Source of the DNA: Actinomycetospora chibensis
GTDB lineage: Bacteria > Actinomycetota > Actinomycetes > Mycobacteriales > Pseudonocardiaceae
Assembly (NCBI RefSeq): GCF_028737215.1
Contig: NZ_JAQZAM010000024.1
Location: 1 to 64,000 of the forward strand
DNA: 64,000 nucleotides
Direction of reading: 5' to 3'
Position 1 is the first letter of the stretch. Each line of letters starts with the position of its first letter. Below the pieces are notes generated by a model, which worked only from the letters and a program-made list of their open reading frames with translations, searched no databases and was not told the DNA's origin. Positions 24,706-32,933 of the stretch are shown in pieces. The translations under genes were made by a program, and so were the position numbers.

Positions 24706-25835
24706 GGGGTGTCCCCGGGCAGCTCGACGCCGTAGAGCGCGGCCGCGTTGCGGGCCATGATCGGGCGCCGGACGTCGGCGGGGAGCACCCGCAGGGCGGT
24801 CACCGGGTCGTCGAAGTCCCAGTGCGGGTAGTCCGAGGCGAACAGGATCCGGTCGGTGAGGCCTGCGTGGCGCAGCGTCGTCGCGAGGTGCGCGAGGTTC
24901 TCCGGCTCGTCGATCGGCTGGGTGGTGAACCAGCAGCGCTCGCGGACGATCTCCGACGGCGGGCGGTGCAGCGCCGGCACGTCGTCGCGGAACACGGACC
25001 ACCCCGCGTCGAGGCCCCACAGCAGCGACGGCAGCCAGGTGATCCCGCCCTCGACGAGCACCAGCCGCAGGTCCGGGAGCTCGTCGAACACCCCGCCGGC
25101 GACCAGCGAGGTCAGCGCCATGGCCATCGCGTTGCCGTACCAGCCGTGCTGCTCGAGGTAGAACGACGGCCAGCCGTCGCCGCGGTGACCCTCGGTCCCG
25201 CCGAGGTGCATCCCGATCGGCAGCCCGGCCGCGGCGGCCGCGGCGTAGATCGGCCGGTACTTGGCGTCGGCGACGGGAAGGTGCGTGCCGCTGGGGAAGA
25301 GCACCTGGACGAAGCGGGGGTCGCCGGACCGCCGCTCGATCTCGGCGACGGCGTGCTCGGGCGACTCGTGGGGGATGCAGATGCTGGCGCGCAGGCGGGG
25401 CTCGGGGTCGAGGAAGTCCGCGACCTGGATGTCGTTGAGCGCGCGACACAGGGCGGCGGCGTACGCGGGCTCCTCGGCGCCCCAGGTGTGCCCCTGCAAC
25501 GGGATCAGCACGCCGGCGACCAGGTCGTAGGGGTCGAGCAGCTGCTCGCGCAGCAGCCCCAGGTCGCTGCCGGGCGGGCCCGACGGCGGGTGGGCGTCGG
25601 CGCGCATGCCGCCGTTGCGCACCCGCGGGTAGATCGCGGGGGGCGGGGCCCCGCGCACCCCGAAGCGCTCGTAGCGCCGCCGCCAGGGCGCGGGCAGCTC
25701 GACGGCCAGCCGCGCCGGGACCACCGCGGGATGGATGTCCGCGTCGACGACGGGGGTGCGGGGGCGGCGGCCCGCGGGTCGGGGCGTTCCACTGGTCGTC
25801 CGGGCGGCGGCTTCGGACGCGGAGACGGTGGTCAT
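24702..25835 (-). CDS. Amidohydrolase-family protein (operon copy 1)
   Basis: 377-residue Amidohydrolase_2 protein. Landmarks are VVDADIHP (DxH form), GMHLGGTEGHRGDGW, LVEGGITWLPSLLWGLDAGW and LFASDYPHWDFDDP with the catalytic Asp. The SDYPHWD and WLPSLLWxLD segments are typical of the ACMSD/orsellinate-decarboxylase-like branch. The stop overlaps the next gene and the ATG overlaps the Rieske ferredoxin stop. Two such enzymes in succession suggest consecutive steps or two heteromeric subunits. Confidence 0.87.
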   Translation of the reverse strand: MTTVSASEAAARTTSGTPRPAGRRPRTPVVDADIHPAVVPARLAVELPAPWRRRYERFGVRGAPPPAIYPRVRNGGMRADAHPPSGPPGSDLGLLREQLLDPYDLVAGVLIPLQGHTWGAEEPAYAAALCRALNDIQVADFLDPEPRLRASICIPHESPEHAVAEIERRSGDPRFVQVLFPSGTHLPVADAKYRPIYAAAAAAGLPIGMHLGGTEGHRGDGWPSFYLEQHGWYGNAMAMALTSLVAGGVFDELPDLRLVLVEGGITWLPSLLWGLDAGWSVFRDDVPALHRPPSEIVRERCWFTTQPIDEPENLAHLATTLRHAGLTDRILFASDYPHWDFDDPVTALRVLPADVRRPIMARNAAALYGVELPGDTP

Positions 25836-26287
25836 GCGGTCTCCTCCGGGTCGGTGGGGCGACGTGCGGCGGTGTCGACGACGACCACGCGGTCCTCGAC
25901 GGTCACCGCGTAGGTGTCGGCGACGTAGGGCCCGGCGACGCGCCCGGTGGCCGGGTCGACGGCGACGACCTCAGTGGCGTAGCTGCGCACCGGGGCCTCG
26001 CCGGGACCGAAGTAGGACCGGCCGGTGGTGACGTCGTACTCCCAGCCGTGCCAGGGACAGGCGACGAACACCCGGTCGGGGTCGAGCGCGACCTCGCCGG
26101 GCGCGCCGGCCACGGCGAGCGGCGCGGCGCGGCCCCGGCACAGCGGCCCGCCCTGGTGCGGGCAGTGGTCGGCGAGCGCGTGGTACTCGTCGCCCACCCG
26201 GAAGATCCCGATCGAGCGCCGGCCCACCTGCACCACCCGGTGCTCGCCCGGCGCGAGCTCGTCGGCGCCCATCACCGCGACCTTCAT
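25832..26287 (-). CDS. Rieske 2Fe-2S ferredoxin
   Basis: Small electron carrier of 151 residues. The cluster ligands are C-P-H in DHCPHQGGPL and CPWHGWEYD. Domain flanks are GEHRVVQVGRRSIGIFRVGDEYHALAD and VRSYATEVVAVD, as in NirD/dioxygenase ferredoxins, with an insertion of about 20 residues between the two ligand pairs. No Rieske oxygenase is in this operon, so its partner may be the FAD oxidoreductase at 28020 or an oxygenase elsewhere. ATGA overlap with the AcnX small subunit gene upstream. Confidence 0.88.
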   Translation of the reverse strand: MKVAVMGADELAPGEHRVVQVGRRSIGIFRVGDEYHALADHCPHQGGPLCRGRAAPLAVAGAPGEVALDPDRVFVACPWHGWEYDVTTGRSYFGPGEAPVRSYATEVVAVDPATGRVAGPYVADTYAVTVEDRVVVVDTAARRPTDPEETA

Positions 26288-26730
26288 CGCTCCCCCTCGC
26301 GCTCCAGGAGCTCGACGACCCCCGCGGTCGCGTCGAGCCGGACCCGGTCACCGGTGCGCAGCACGGCGACCGGGTCGTCGTCGAGGTCGGCGAGAGCAGG
26401 CACGCGGGTGACGACGGCGCCGAGGGCGGCCTTCGTCGTGGTGACCGCGAAGACCATCCCGATCGGCGCGGTCCCGAGCAGCCGCGTGGTCTGGAAGAAG
26501 CCCGACCAGCCGGAGGAACCCTTGGCGCCGGGGAAGACGAGGATCCGGCCGGTGAAGCAGACCCCGGCCAGCGGGTGACGCGCCTCGGTGATCGTCCCGG
26601 TGGCCGGGTCGATGCCGCCCCAGCCCGAGATCGTCTCCGGCGAGACGAGCACCTCGCCGGTGACCACGCCGGGCACGACGGCCCGGCCGCGCAGCACCAC
26701 CCGGGCCGGGGCCGGTCGCAGGCCCGTCAC
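26284..26730 (-). CDS. Aconitase X swivel-domain (small) subunit
   Basis: 148-residue DUF126 protein, the swivelling domain that partners aconitase X. Family marks are VVLRGRAVVPGVVTGEVLVSPETISGWGGIDPATGTI and GRILVFPGAKGSSGWSGFFQTTRL. The GTG start overlaps the stop of the large subunit. In the split type of AcnX the two chains form one Fe-S hydro-lyase active site; known members dehydrate mevalonate 5-phosphate (archaea) or cis-3-hydroxyproline (bacteria). Reaction here unknown. Confidence 0.9.
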   Translation of the reverse strand: MTGLRPAPARVVLRGRAVVPGVVTGEVLVSPETISGWGGIDPATGTITEARHPLAGVCFTGRILVFPGAKGSSGWSGFFQTTRLLGTAPIGMVFAVTTTKAALGAVVTRVPALADLDDDPVAVLRTGDRVRLDATAGVVELLEREGER

Positions 26731-28007
26731 GAGAGCTCTCCGCGCCAGCGGCCGGTGACCGCGGCGTCGACGCACTCGGCCGTGGTGCCGAACCAGGCCT
26801 GGATGCCGAGGATGGCGGGCAGGTAGTGCGCCTGCTTGGCCGAGTCGGTGGCGAACACCCGGGTGCCGACGGGCGCGGCGCGCGACATGGCCGGGCAGGA
26901 GTCGGTGAGCACCCGCCCGCCGGCGGCCTCGATGACGGCGGTGTGGCCGGAGCGCTCGGCGACCACCGCGAGCGCCCGCGGCGCCATGATCCAGAGCTGG
27001 GTGCCGTCGGCCAGGCGACGGCCGTCGAGGGCGCGGGCGACGTCGTGGATCTGCTCGAGCGACGCGTGCGGGCAGCCGAGCAGCACGAAGTCGACGTCGG
27101 TGTCGCTGCCCTGGTCGTTGAGCCGGTCGTAGGCGGCCCGCTTCTCGGCCTCGCCGAACACGACCGGCTCGGGCACCCGGCGCTCGCCGAACGCCGCGGC
27201 CACCGTCGGGGCCTCGGGGGTGACGCCGACGATATGGTACATCTCGACCCCGCCCGACGAGGCCGCGGCGGCGCCGAAGTGCTTGAGGTCGGTGAGATCG
27301 GGCAGCGCGTGGTCGCCGACGATCACCGGGCGGGCCTCCTGCACGACGTCGCCGACGGCGTAGCCGAGCAGCCCCCAGTCCCGGAACTCCGAGACCGGCG
27401 TGTCCACCCGCACCAGGTGCGTGCCGAGTCGGTGGGCGTCGTGGTGGTTGCCCCAGCACGGGATGCGCCCGGTGAGGCTCGCGGCGCCGGTGGAGGCGCC
27501 GCCCTCGCAGTTGGTGCGGGCCCCGAGCACGCTGTTGGCGTAGACGACGGCCGAGGACTCCATCCACGCGCAGTGCTCGCCGCGCACCGGGAGATTGCCC
27601 ACCTGGTACGGCGTGCAGGTCGCGAGCACCGACACCCCGCGGGCGCCGACGAAGGCCTCGCCATCGGTCTGGAGCTCCACGAACTCCGGCGGGTAGGGCA
27701 CCGTGCCCACCGAGTCCGGCCCGAAGCCCTGCTGCAGCTGACAGGTCGGCACGGCCATCGGCGGGATCGGCAGCGTCTCGTCCGCGTCGAGGTTGATGAT
27801 CGAGAACGCGCGGTCCCAGCCGCCCTCGGCGACCAGCCGTGCCTTGACCGGCGAGGGCTGGGTGGTGGTGCCGGCGACGTTGCGGACGGTGCAGAGACGC
27901 TCGGCGTCGAGGGCCTGCCCGTAGCGCACCAGGAGGTCCATCGCGGCCGCCACCGCGGGGCCCTCCGCGCCGTCGCGCATGCGCTGCTCGTCGTCGGTGA
28001 GGATCAT
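26727..28007 (-). CDS. Aconitase X catalytic (large) subunit
   Basis: 426-residue DUF521 protein, the Fe-S catalytic chain of aconitase X. It opens with LTDDEQRMRDGAEGPAVAAAMDLLVRYGQALDAERL, typical of the family. Cys-bearing loops follow: ARTNCEGGASTGAASLTGRIPCWG, LLGCPHASLEQI and LTDSCPAM. It starts 12 bases after the FAD oxidoreductase stop and overlaps the small-subunit gene. Catalyses a dehydration; candidates are a hydroxyproline-like amino acid or a hydroxy-acid intermediate. Reaction not determinable. Confidence 0.92.
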   Translation of the reverse strand: MILTDDEQRMRDGAEGPAVAAAMDLLVRYGQALDAERLCTVRNVAGTTTQPSPVKARLVAEGGWDRAFSIINLDADETLPIPPMAVPTCQLQQGFGPDSVGTVPYPPEFVELQTDGEAFVGARGVSVLATCTPYQVGNLPVRGEHCAWMESSAVVYANSVLGARTNCEGGASTGAASLTGRIPCWGNHHDAHRLGTHLVRVDTPVSEFRDWGLLGYAVGDVVQEARPVIVGDHALPDLTDLKHFGAAAASSGGVEMYHIVGVTPEAPTVAAAFGERRVPEPVVFGEAEKRAAYDRLNDQGSDTDVDFVLLGCPHASLEQIHDVARALDGRRLADGTQLWIMAPRALAVVAERSGHTAVIEAAGGRVLTDSCPAMSRAAPVGTRVFATDSAKQAHYLPAILGIQAWFGTTAECVDAAVTGRWRGELS

Positions 28008-28019
28008 CGCCAGGCCCGT

Positions 28020-29336
28020 TCAGTCATCGAGGTTCTCCCGGATGCGGTCGCCGAGCTCCGCGGCCCGGCCCGCGTGCACCGCGTGCACGCTGCCGTCGGA
28101 GCCCGCCATGTCGAGGGCGTGCGCGGCGGCGTGGCCCATCGCGGCGCAGGGCCCCATCACGCGCACGCTCGACAGCGCGGCCGCGTCGCCGTCCACGCAG
28201 CGACCGGCGACGAGCAGGTTCGCGACCCCGGGCGGCGCCATCGAGCGCAGCGGCACGTAGTGCAGGTGGTCGCCGCCGAAGGTCTCCCAGACATAGCCGT
28301 CCGGGGTGTCGTGCAGCTCGATGGGCCAGGCCGTGCGGGCGACGGCGTCCGGGAAGCGGGTCCCCGCCCGGACCTCGTCGACGGTGAGCTGGTGGACGGC
28401 CTGCACCCAGCGGGTCTGGCGGCGGCCGGGCAGCCCGTAGGAGCGCACGACGGCCTTGCCGAAGACCTCGGGGAACTCGGCCCGCAGGAACTCGACGACC
28501 CGGTCGGCCTGGGCCTTGCCCTCCAGCTGGGCCTCGGACGCGGCGATCGGGTCGAGGGGCGCCTCGATGTGGGTCATGTTCAGCACGGCGGTGCCGCGGC
28601 CGGGGAAGAAGAACGCGAGCCCGTCGTGGCGGCGCAGCCCGTACTCGGCGGCCTTCGCGCCGACCCGGGCGGAGAGGTCCGCGGGGTCGGGCGGCTCCGA
28701 CTCGTCGAGGTGCTCGACGACGAGCTGCTGGCTGCCGTAGATCTCCCGGTCGGGCAGGCGGCAGGGCAGCCCCGCCGCCCAGCACAGGGCGGCGTCGCCG
28801 CTCGCGTCGACGAAGCCGTGGGCGCGCACGTCGACGGGCCCGTAACGGGTGGCGAAGCGGGCGCCGACGACGCGGTCGCCCTCGCGATCGACCCCGGCGA
28901 GCGACGCCCCGGTGAGCACCTTGATCCCGTGCGCCCGGACGGTGTCCTCCACCCACCGGCCCAGGCGGACCTCGTCGTAGCCGACGGTCGTCGTGTGGCC
29001 GACGCGGTAGAACAGGTCCCCGCTCGCGCCGAGGTCGGCGAAGATGTCCTCGAGGAGCCCGTAGGTCAGCCGGCGGTGCTGCGGCGCGTTGCCGAAGACA
29101 CCGCAGAACAGGCCGATCAGCGAGTTCACCATCTGACCGCCGAGCACCGGCAGCGAGTCGACGAGGACGACCTCACGGCCGAGCTTCGCCGACTCCACCG
29201 CCGCCGACAGTCCGGCGATCCCGGCTCCGACGACACAGACGTCGGCACGCACCCGGTGATCGGCCGGATCGGCGGGATGGGCCGGCCCCTCTCGCACCAC
29301 TGTGCGGACCGGGAGGTCGGTGAGCGGGTGCGGCAT
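28020..29336 (-). CDS. FAD-dependent oxidoreductase
   Basis: 438-residue flavoprotein of the FAD_oxidored type. The dinucleotide loop is CVVGAGIAGLSAAVES near residue 35, then VVLVDSLPVLGGQMVNSLIGLFCG, and GFVDASGDAALCWAAGLP in the second FAD motif. The ATG at 29336 was preferred over one 45 bases upstream because residues before it are unconserved. It is the first enzyme of the operon, downstream of LysR. It may oxidise the imported substrate or generate the hydroxy-acid used by aconitase X (inference). Confidence 0.87.
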   Translation of the reverse strand: MPHPLTDLPVRTVVREGPAHPADPADHRVRADVCVVGAGIAGLSAAVESAKLGREVVLVDSLPVLGGQMVNSLIGLFCGVFGNAPQHRRLTYGLLEDIFADLGASGDLFYRVGHTTTVGYDEVRLGRWVEDTVRAHGIKVLTGASLAGVDREGDRVVGARFATRYGPVDVRAHGFVDASGDAALCWAAGLPCRLPDREIYGSQQLVVEHLDESEPPDPADLSARVGAKAAEYGLRRHDGLAFFFPGRGTAVLNMTHIEAPLDPIAASEAQLEGKAQADRVVEFLRAEFPEVFGKAVVRSYGLPGRRQTRWVQAVHQLTVDEVRAGTRFPDAVARTAWPIELHDTPDGYVWETFGGDHLHYVPLRSMAPPGVANLLVAGRCVDGDAAALSSVRVMGPCAAMGHAAAHALDMAGSDGSVHAVHAGRAAELGDRIRENLDD

Positions 29337-29384
29337 GTCACGCACGTTAAGCAGTGCTCTGGACCACACGGAAATAGACAACCG

Positions 29385-29396
29385 GCCTGCGCAGGC
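29385..29396. promoter_or_regulatory. Palindrome before FAD/AcnX operon
   Basis: GCCTGCGCAGGC is a perfect 12-bp palindrome about 50 bp before the FAD oxidoreductase ATG, in the short gap after lysR. It may be the LysR recall or activation site. Confidence 0.3.
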
Positions 29397-29428
29397 ATCA
29401 ACCGCGTCGATACCCGCAGGTCAGGGAC

Positions 29429-30382
29429 TCACAGCTCCGCCGACAGCTCCACGAGCAAGGACCGCAGCCAGCGGTGCGCAGGGTCGTTGTCGAGGTCGGC
29501 GTGCCACCAGAACCGCTCGCAGATCGTGCCCGCGCCGTCCTCGCCGTCGCCGCCGGGGCACTCGCGGACGACCAGCCCGAGGCCGGCGGCGACGTCGCGG
29601 GCGAGCCGTTCCTGCACCAGCGCGACCCGGTCGGTGCCGGCGACGAGGTGGGGTACGGCGAGGTAGCTCTCCACCCGCACGCGGGTGTCAGGTTCGACGC
29701 CGAGCCGGGTGAACTGGCGGGTGATGGGCGCCGCGGCGGAGAACCCACGCTCCGGGGCGAAGGGCACGACCCACGGCATCACGGCCAGCCGGGCCGGGGT
29801 CAGCTCCTGGTGCGCGGCGGGGTTCGCGGCGTCCAGCAGGAGCACCCAGCGGTCGGTGAAGAGGTCGACCGAGCGCAGGTCCGGGCGGTCGAAGCGCGCG
29901 GCGGGCGGCGCGATCATGCCGTCGATCAGCCTGATCGTCTCGCCGATGTCGGCGGAGAACGACTCGCGCACCAGCCGCAGGCGCAGCTCCACCCCGGGCG
30001 CGCGCCGGGCGAGCGCCGCGGACAGCGCGGTCCCGAGGACGGCGACGGTGTAGTCGGCGATGAGCAGGCTGAAGCCCCGGCGCGAGGCCCGGGGATCGAA
30101 GTGGTGCCCGGTCCCGAACAGGCGCTCCGCCGCCGCGCAGACCCCCTCGACCTGATCGGCGAGCTGGACCGCGAGCGGCGTGAGGACGTAGCCGCCCGCG
30201 TGCCGCGTGAGCAGCTCGTCGTCGAAGTGGCGACGGAGCCGGGACAGCGCGGCGCTGGCCGCCGGCTGGGAGACCCCGATGCGGGCGGCGGCCCGCGTGA
30301 CGTTCCGTTCGCGCAGCAGCTCCCGCAACGACACCAGCAGGTTGAGGTCGAGGTTGGCCAGGTGGGTCGACGGTGCCCGCAC
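29429..30382 (-). CDS. LysR-family transcriptional regulator
   Basis: 317 residues with a GTG start: winged HTH (LDLNLLVSLRELLRERNVTRAAARIGVSQPAASAALSRLRRHFDDELLTR), then a periplasmic-binding-like effector domain. It resembles the NodD/NahR-like branch (LDLNLLVxLxxLLxExxVTRAA). It is encoded upstream of and in the same direction as the FAD/AcnX operon, unlike the usual divergent layout, and probably controls it. Confidence 0.9.
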   Translation of the reverse strand: MRAPSTHLANLDLNLLVSLRELLRERNVTRAAARIGVSQPAASAALSRLRRHFDDELLTRHAGGYVLTPLAVQLADQVEGVCAAAERLFGTGHHFDPRASRRGFSLLIADYTVAVLGTALSAALARRAPGVELRLRLVRESFSADIGETIRLIDGMIAPPAARFDRPDLRSVDLFTDRWVLLLDAANPAAHQELTPARLAVMPWVVPFAPERGFSAAAPITRQFTRLGVEPDTRVRVESYLAVPHLVAGTDRVALVQERLARDVAAGLGLVVRECPGGDGEDGAGTICERFWWHADLDNDPAHRWLRSLLVELSAEL

Positions 30383-30490
30383 GGCGTGGAGCCTGACCGG
30401 CGACGGCAGCCGGCGTCCAGGTCCGGCGTCCAGGGCCGGCGGTCAGGGTCGCCGGGCCCGGACGGCGAGAGACCCGGCCCGCGCCGCGTT

Positions 30491-30574
30491 GATCACCGGG
30501 CGACGGGCCCGTGATCGCTCCGGGTGCTCCGGCGACCTCGTGTACCGGGGTCGTGGGAGCACCGGGGGCGATCA
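30491..30574. terminator. Nested hairpins after small membrane gene
   Basis: A 19-bp inverted repeat with two mismatches (30512-30530 and 30556-30574, 25-nt loop) starts 18 bases beyond the stop of the gene at 30592. It overlaps a second hairpin whose arms are GATCAC (30491) and GTGATC (30511). There is no T-run. It could be a terminator or a repeat-type element. Confidence 0.4.
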
Positions 30575-30591
30575 TGCCCCGGCCGGCGCGG

Positions 30592-30831
30592 TCAGAGCAC
30601 GGCCACCAGGGCCACGAGCCCGACGGCGACCATCAGCGTGAGGCGGACGACCCACGTCAGCAGGGCCGCCGAGGACTCGAGGCGCGTGGCGACGAGGATC
30701 GGGTCCTGCGTGCCCGCCGGCGCCGGCGCCGGCTGCGGCGCGACCCGCGGCTCGCCGGTCCGCAGACGCGGCAGGGCGATCTCGGTGGCCGTGTCCATGT
30801 CCCGGTGGGTGTCGGGCACGTGCGCGATCAT
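30592..30831 (-). CDS. Small single-helix membrane protein
   Basis: 79 residues, not recognised. A polar, Pro-rich N-terminal part (RVAPQPAPAPAGTQDP) is followed by one C-terminal hydrophobic helix (LTWVVRLTLMVAVGLVALVAVL), so it is tail-anchored. The ATG has a strong GGGGAGAG ribosome site, which supports it being a gene. It stands alone between lysR and the DoxX-like gene. Confidence 0.55.
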   Translation of the reverse strand: MIAHVPDTHRDMDTATEIALPRLRTGEPRVAPQPAPAPAGTQDPILVATRLESSAALLTWVVRLTLMVAVGLVALVAVL

Positions 30832-31022
30832 GGTGGCTCTCCCCGCGGAGTCGTCGATCTCGTCACCCGGCAGTTCGAGGCCCCGGGGCCGGACGTTATC
30901 GGATCTCCGACCGTGTCCGCCGTTCGTGTCGCGACACGCTGCCGATCGAAATGACGGAGCCGCACGTCGTCGGCGGGCGGCTCGACACGGACCGGGGCCC
31001 GCCGGCCGGAGGCGCCGGGGAC

Positions 31023-31376
31023 TCACGGACCGAACGACACGACGGTGACCGCGACGCAGGCGACCAGCATGCCGCTCGCGTTGAGGAACAGGTTGCGGCC
31101 GAGGTCCCGCGCCCGGAGGTGCATCGTGATCACGACGACGAAGTAGGCGATCAGACAGACGCACACGAGGAGGCCGAGCCAGGGCATGACGAACCCGGCG
31201 AGCAGCCCGAGCGCCGCCGCGGTCTTCAACGGCGTGAGCACCGGCCACCAGCGGCGGGGGAAGCCGACGTCGGTGAGGCAGCGGGCGACGAACGCCACCG
31301 GACGCCGGCAGAGTACGGCGTCGCCGAACTGGATCAGGGCGAGGACCACGACGGGCCACGCAGGGTCAGGGGTCAT
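31023..31376 (-). CDS. DoxX-like small membrane protein
   Basis: 117 residues with four hydrophobic segments and the arrangement RWWPVLTPLKTAAALGLLAGFVMPWLG, typical of DoxX/DoxX_2 proteins, whose biochemical role is poorly defined. The ATG has a GGGGGG ribosome site and overlaps the apparent stop of the alpha/beta hydrolase upstream. It belongs to the TetR - hydrolase - DoxX operon. Confidence 0.75.
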   Translation of the reverse strand: MTPDPAWPVVVLALIQFGDAVLCRRPVAFVARCLTDVGFPRRWWPVLTPLKTAAALGLLAGFVMPWLGLLVCVCLIAYFVVVITMHLRARDLGRNLFLNASGMLVACVAVTVVSFGP

Positions 31377-32257
31377 CGTGACCCCCCAGCAGGAAGTCGA
31401 CCTCGTCGGCCAGCAACCGAACACGCAGCGCGGGGTCGGCGTAGAAGTCGAAGTGAGTGTTCGAAGGAGCGGCTGCGTCCCCGCACTGCGCGGCGTGCGA
31501 GCTCGCGGGCCGACGCGGGCGGGACCTCGGTGTCGCGTTCGGCGACGCAGACCAGCAGCGGAGCGCCGAGTCGGGCGGCGTCCTCGGCGGGCCGGTAGCG
31601 CATCATCGAGAAGAGGCCGCGGGCGGCGACCCGGTTCGTCCAGGTCGGCGAGGAGACCTCAACCCGGCGGAGGTGGCTCTGCGCCTCGGGCGTGGCCACG
31701 ACCGCGGCCCGTCCGGGGCGAGCGATCAACGGGATCGTGCGTGGCCGCACGCCGAGCAGCCCGCGCACCACGTCGTCGACGATCGCGGCCACGAGCCGGG
31801 CGGTGTCGGCGCGGCTCCGCCCGGTCACACGTCGGGGGAAGCCGTTGAACGGGACCTCGGCGACCACCCGCTCGACCGTCCCGGCGGCGGCGACCGAGAT
31901 CGCGAGGGCGCCGCCGAGCGAGATGCCCCAGAGCGAGACCCGGTGGGGGTCGACGTCGTCGCGCGCGCGGACGTGCTCGAGCGCCGCGCGGAGGTCCTCC
32001 TGCTCGGCCGCCACGTCGACGACCTGGCGTGGGGTCCCCCCGCTCGCGCCGAACCCGCGGTAGTCGAGCGCAGCGGCGACGATCCCGGCTCGCGCGAAGC
32101 CCCGGGCGATCTCCACCAGGCGGTCGGCGGTGCCCCCGAAGCCAGGGGCGAGCACGACCGCGGGCCCCGGTCGGCCGCGCGGCTGCGGCAGCGCTACCCG
32201 CAGCGAGCACGAGGCGTCGCGGACGGGAACACCGTCGCGCTCCTCGACGACGTCCAT
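31366..32257 (-). CDS. Alpha/beta hydrolase, probable C-terminal frameshift
   Basis: Esterase/hydrolase of the X-Pro/acetylxylan-esterase-like group. Seen are VVLAPGFGGTADR, LDYRGFGASGG, the nucleophile elbow WGISLGGA and the acid loop LLVCVAERDTEVPP. Read straight through, the frame ends at 31373 in non-conserved Arg-rich sequence and lacks the catalytic His. The adjacent frame holds HFDFYADPALRVRLLADEVD at 31455-31396 and ends at 31366, exactly the expected His-containing ending. A one-base indel near 31460-31500, real or a sequencing error, would explain this. The ATG overlaps the tetR stop. Confidence 0.75.
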
Positions 32258-32841
32258 CACGCGCTCCCCTCCAGGGGTCCGGTGAGCTGGCGCTGCACGG
32301 TGGGACCGACCAGGTCGACGAGCTGCTCGGGCGGGGCGTCGACGAGCTCGGCGAGCCCCAGTACGGAGCGGCAGAGCAGCAGGCCCAGCAGCTGGGTGGT
32401 CACGAGGGCGGCCCGGATGCCGCGCTCGGCGGGGACGTCGACCACCACCGCCAGCGCGTCGGTGACCTGGCTGGCGAAGACCTCGCGAGCCCGCGCGGCG
32501 ATCCGCTGGTCGTGCACCGCGGCCCGGAGCAGGTGCAGCATCGCGAGCCCCTCCTCGTCCGGCGCCCACCGCAGGAGGAATTGGCGCACGAGCAGCGCCC
32601 CCACCTCGTCGCGGTCGCAGGCGGCGAGGTCCGGGATGCGGAGGTCGACGTCGGTGACCGCGGCGAAGAGGCCGTCCTTGGATCCGAAGTAGCGCATGAC
32701 GAGCGCCGGGTCGATGCCGGCGTCGGCCGCGACGGCCCGCACCGTGGTGGCGTCGTAGCCGTCCGTGGCGAAGCGCCGGGTCGCCGCTGCGTGGATGCGC
32801 GCCCGCGTGTCCGGCGCCGAGCGGCGATGTCGCTCTGCCAC
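32257..32841 (-). CDS. TetR-family transcriptional regulator
   Basis: 194 residues. The N-terminal HTH is TRARIHAAATRRFATDGYDATTVRAVAADAGIDPALVMRYFGSKDGLFAAV. The C-terminal ligand domain is of the TetR_C type found in many actinobacterial regulators (RWAPDEEGLAMLHLLRAAVHDQ). First gene of an operon with the hydrolase and DoxX protein, and divergent from an HxlR regulator across a palindrome. Confidence 0.92.
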   Translation of the reverse strand: MAERHRRSAPDTRARIHAAATRRFATDGYDATTVRAVAADAGIDPALVMRYFGSKDGLFAAVTDVDLRIPDLAACDRDEVGALLVRQFLLRWAPDEEGLAMLHLLRAAVHDQRIAARAREVFASQVTDALAVVVDVPAERGIRAALVTTQLLGLLLCRSVLGLAELVDAPPEQLVDLVGPTVQRQLTGPLEGSA

Positions 32842-32882
32842 GTCGTCTCCCTTGTCGCGGGGATGGCCCGGGGATAGTGTAT

Positions 32883-32897
32883 GTCAACAGCGTTGAC
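32883..32897. promoter_or_regulatory. Operator palindrome between tetR and hxlR
   Basis: GTCAAC-AGC-GTTGAC is a perfect 15-bp palindrome between the divergent regulators, 42 bp from the TetR start and 37 bp from the HxlR start. A TetR or HxlR site. Confidence 0.5.
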
Positions 32898-32933
32898 TTG
32901 CGCTCGCACCGAGCTCGGGAAGAGGTGTGGTGG

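Noticed and set aside
26826..29666. A rightward open frame of about 950 codons opposite the AcnX/FAD genes
   Set aside because: Antisense shadow. The opposite strand encodes recognisable aconitase X and a flavoprotein with correct starts and overlaps.
29429..30382. LysR as regulator of the small membrane gene to its right
   Set aside because: The orientation and the hairpin between them separate the two; the FAD/AcnX operon directly follows lysR on the same strand.
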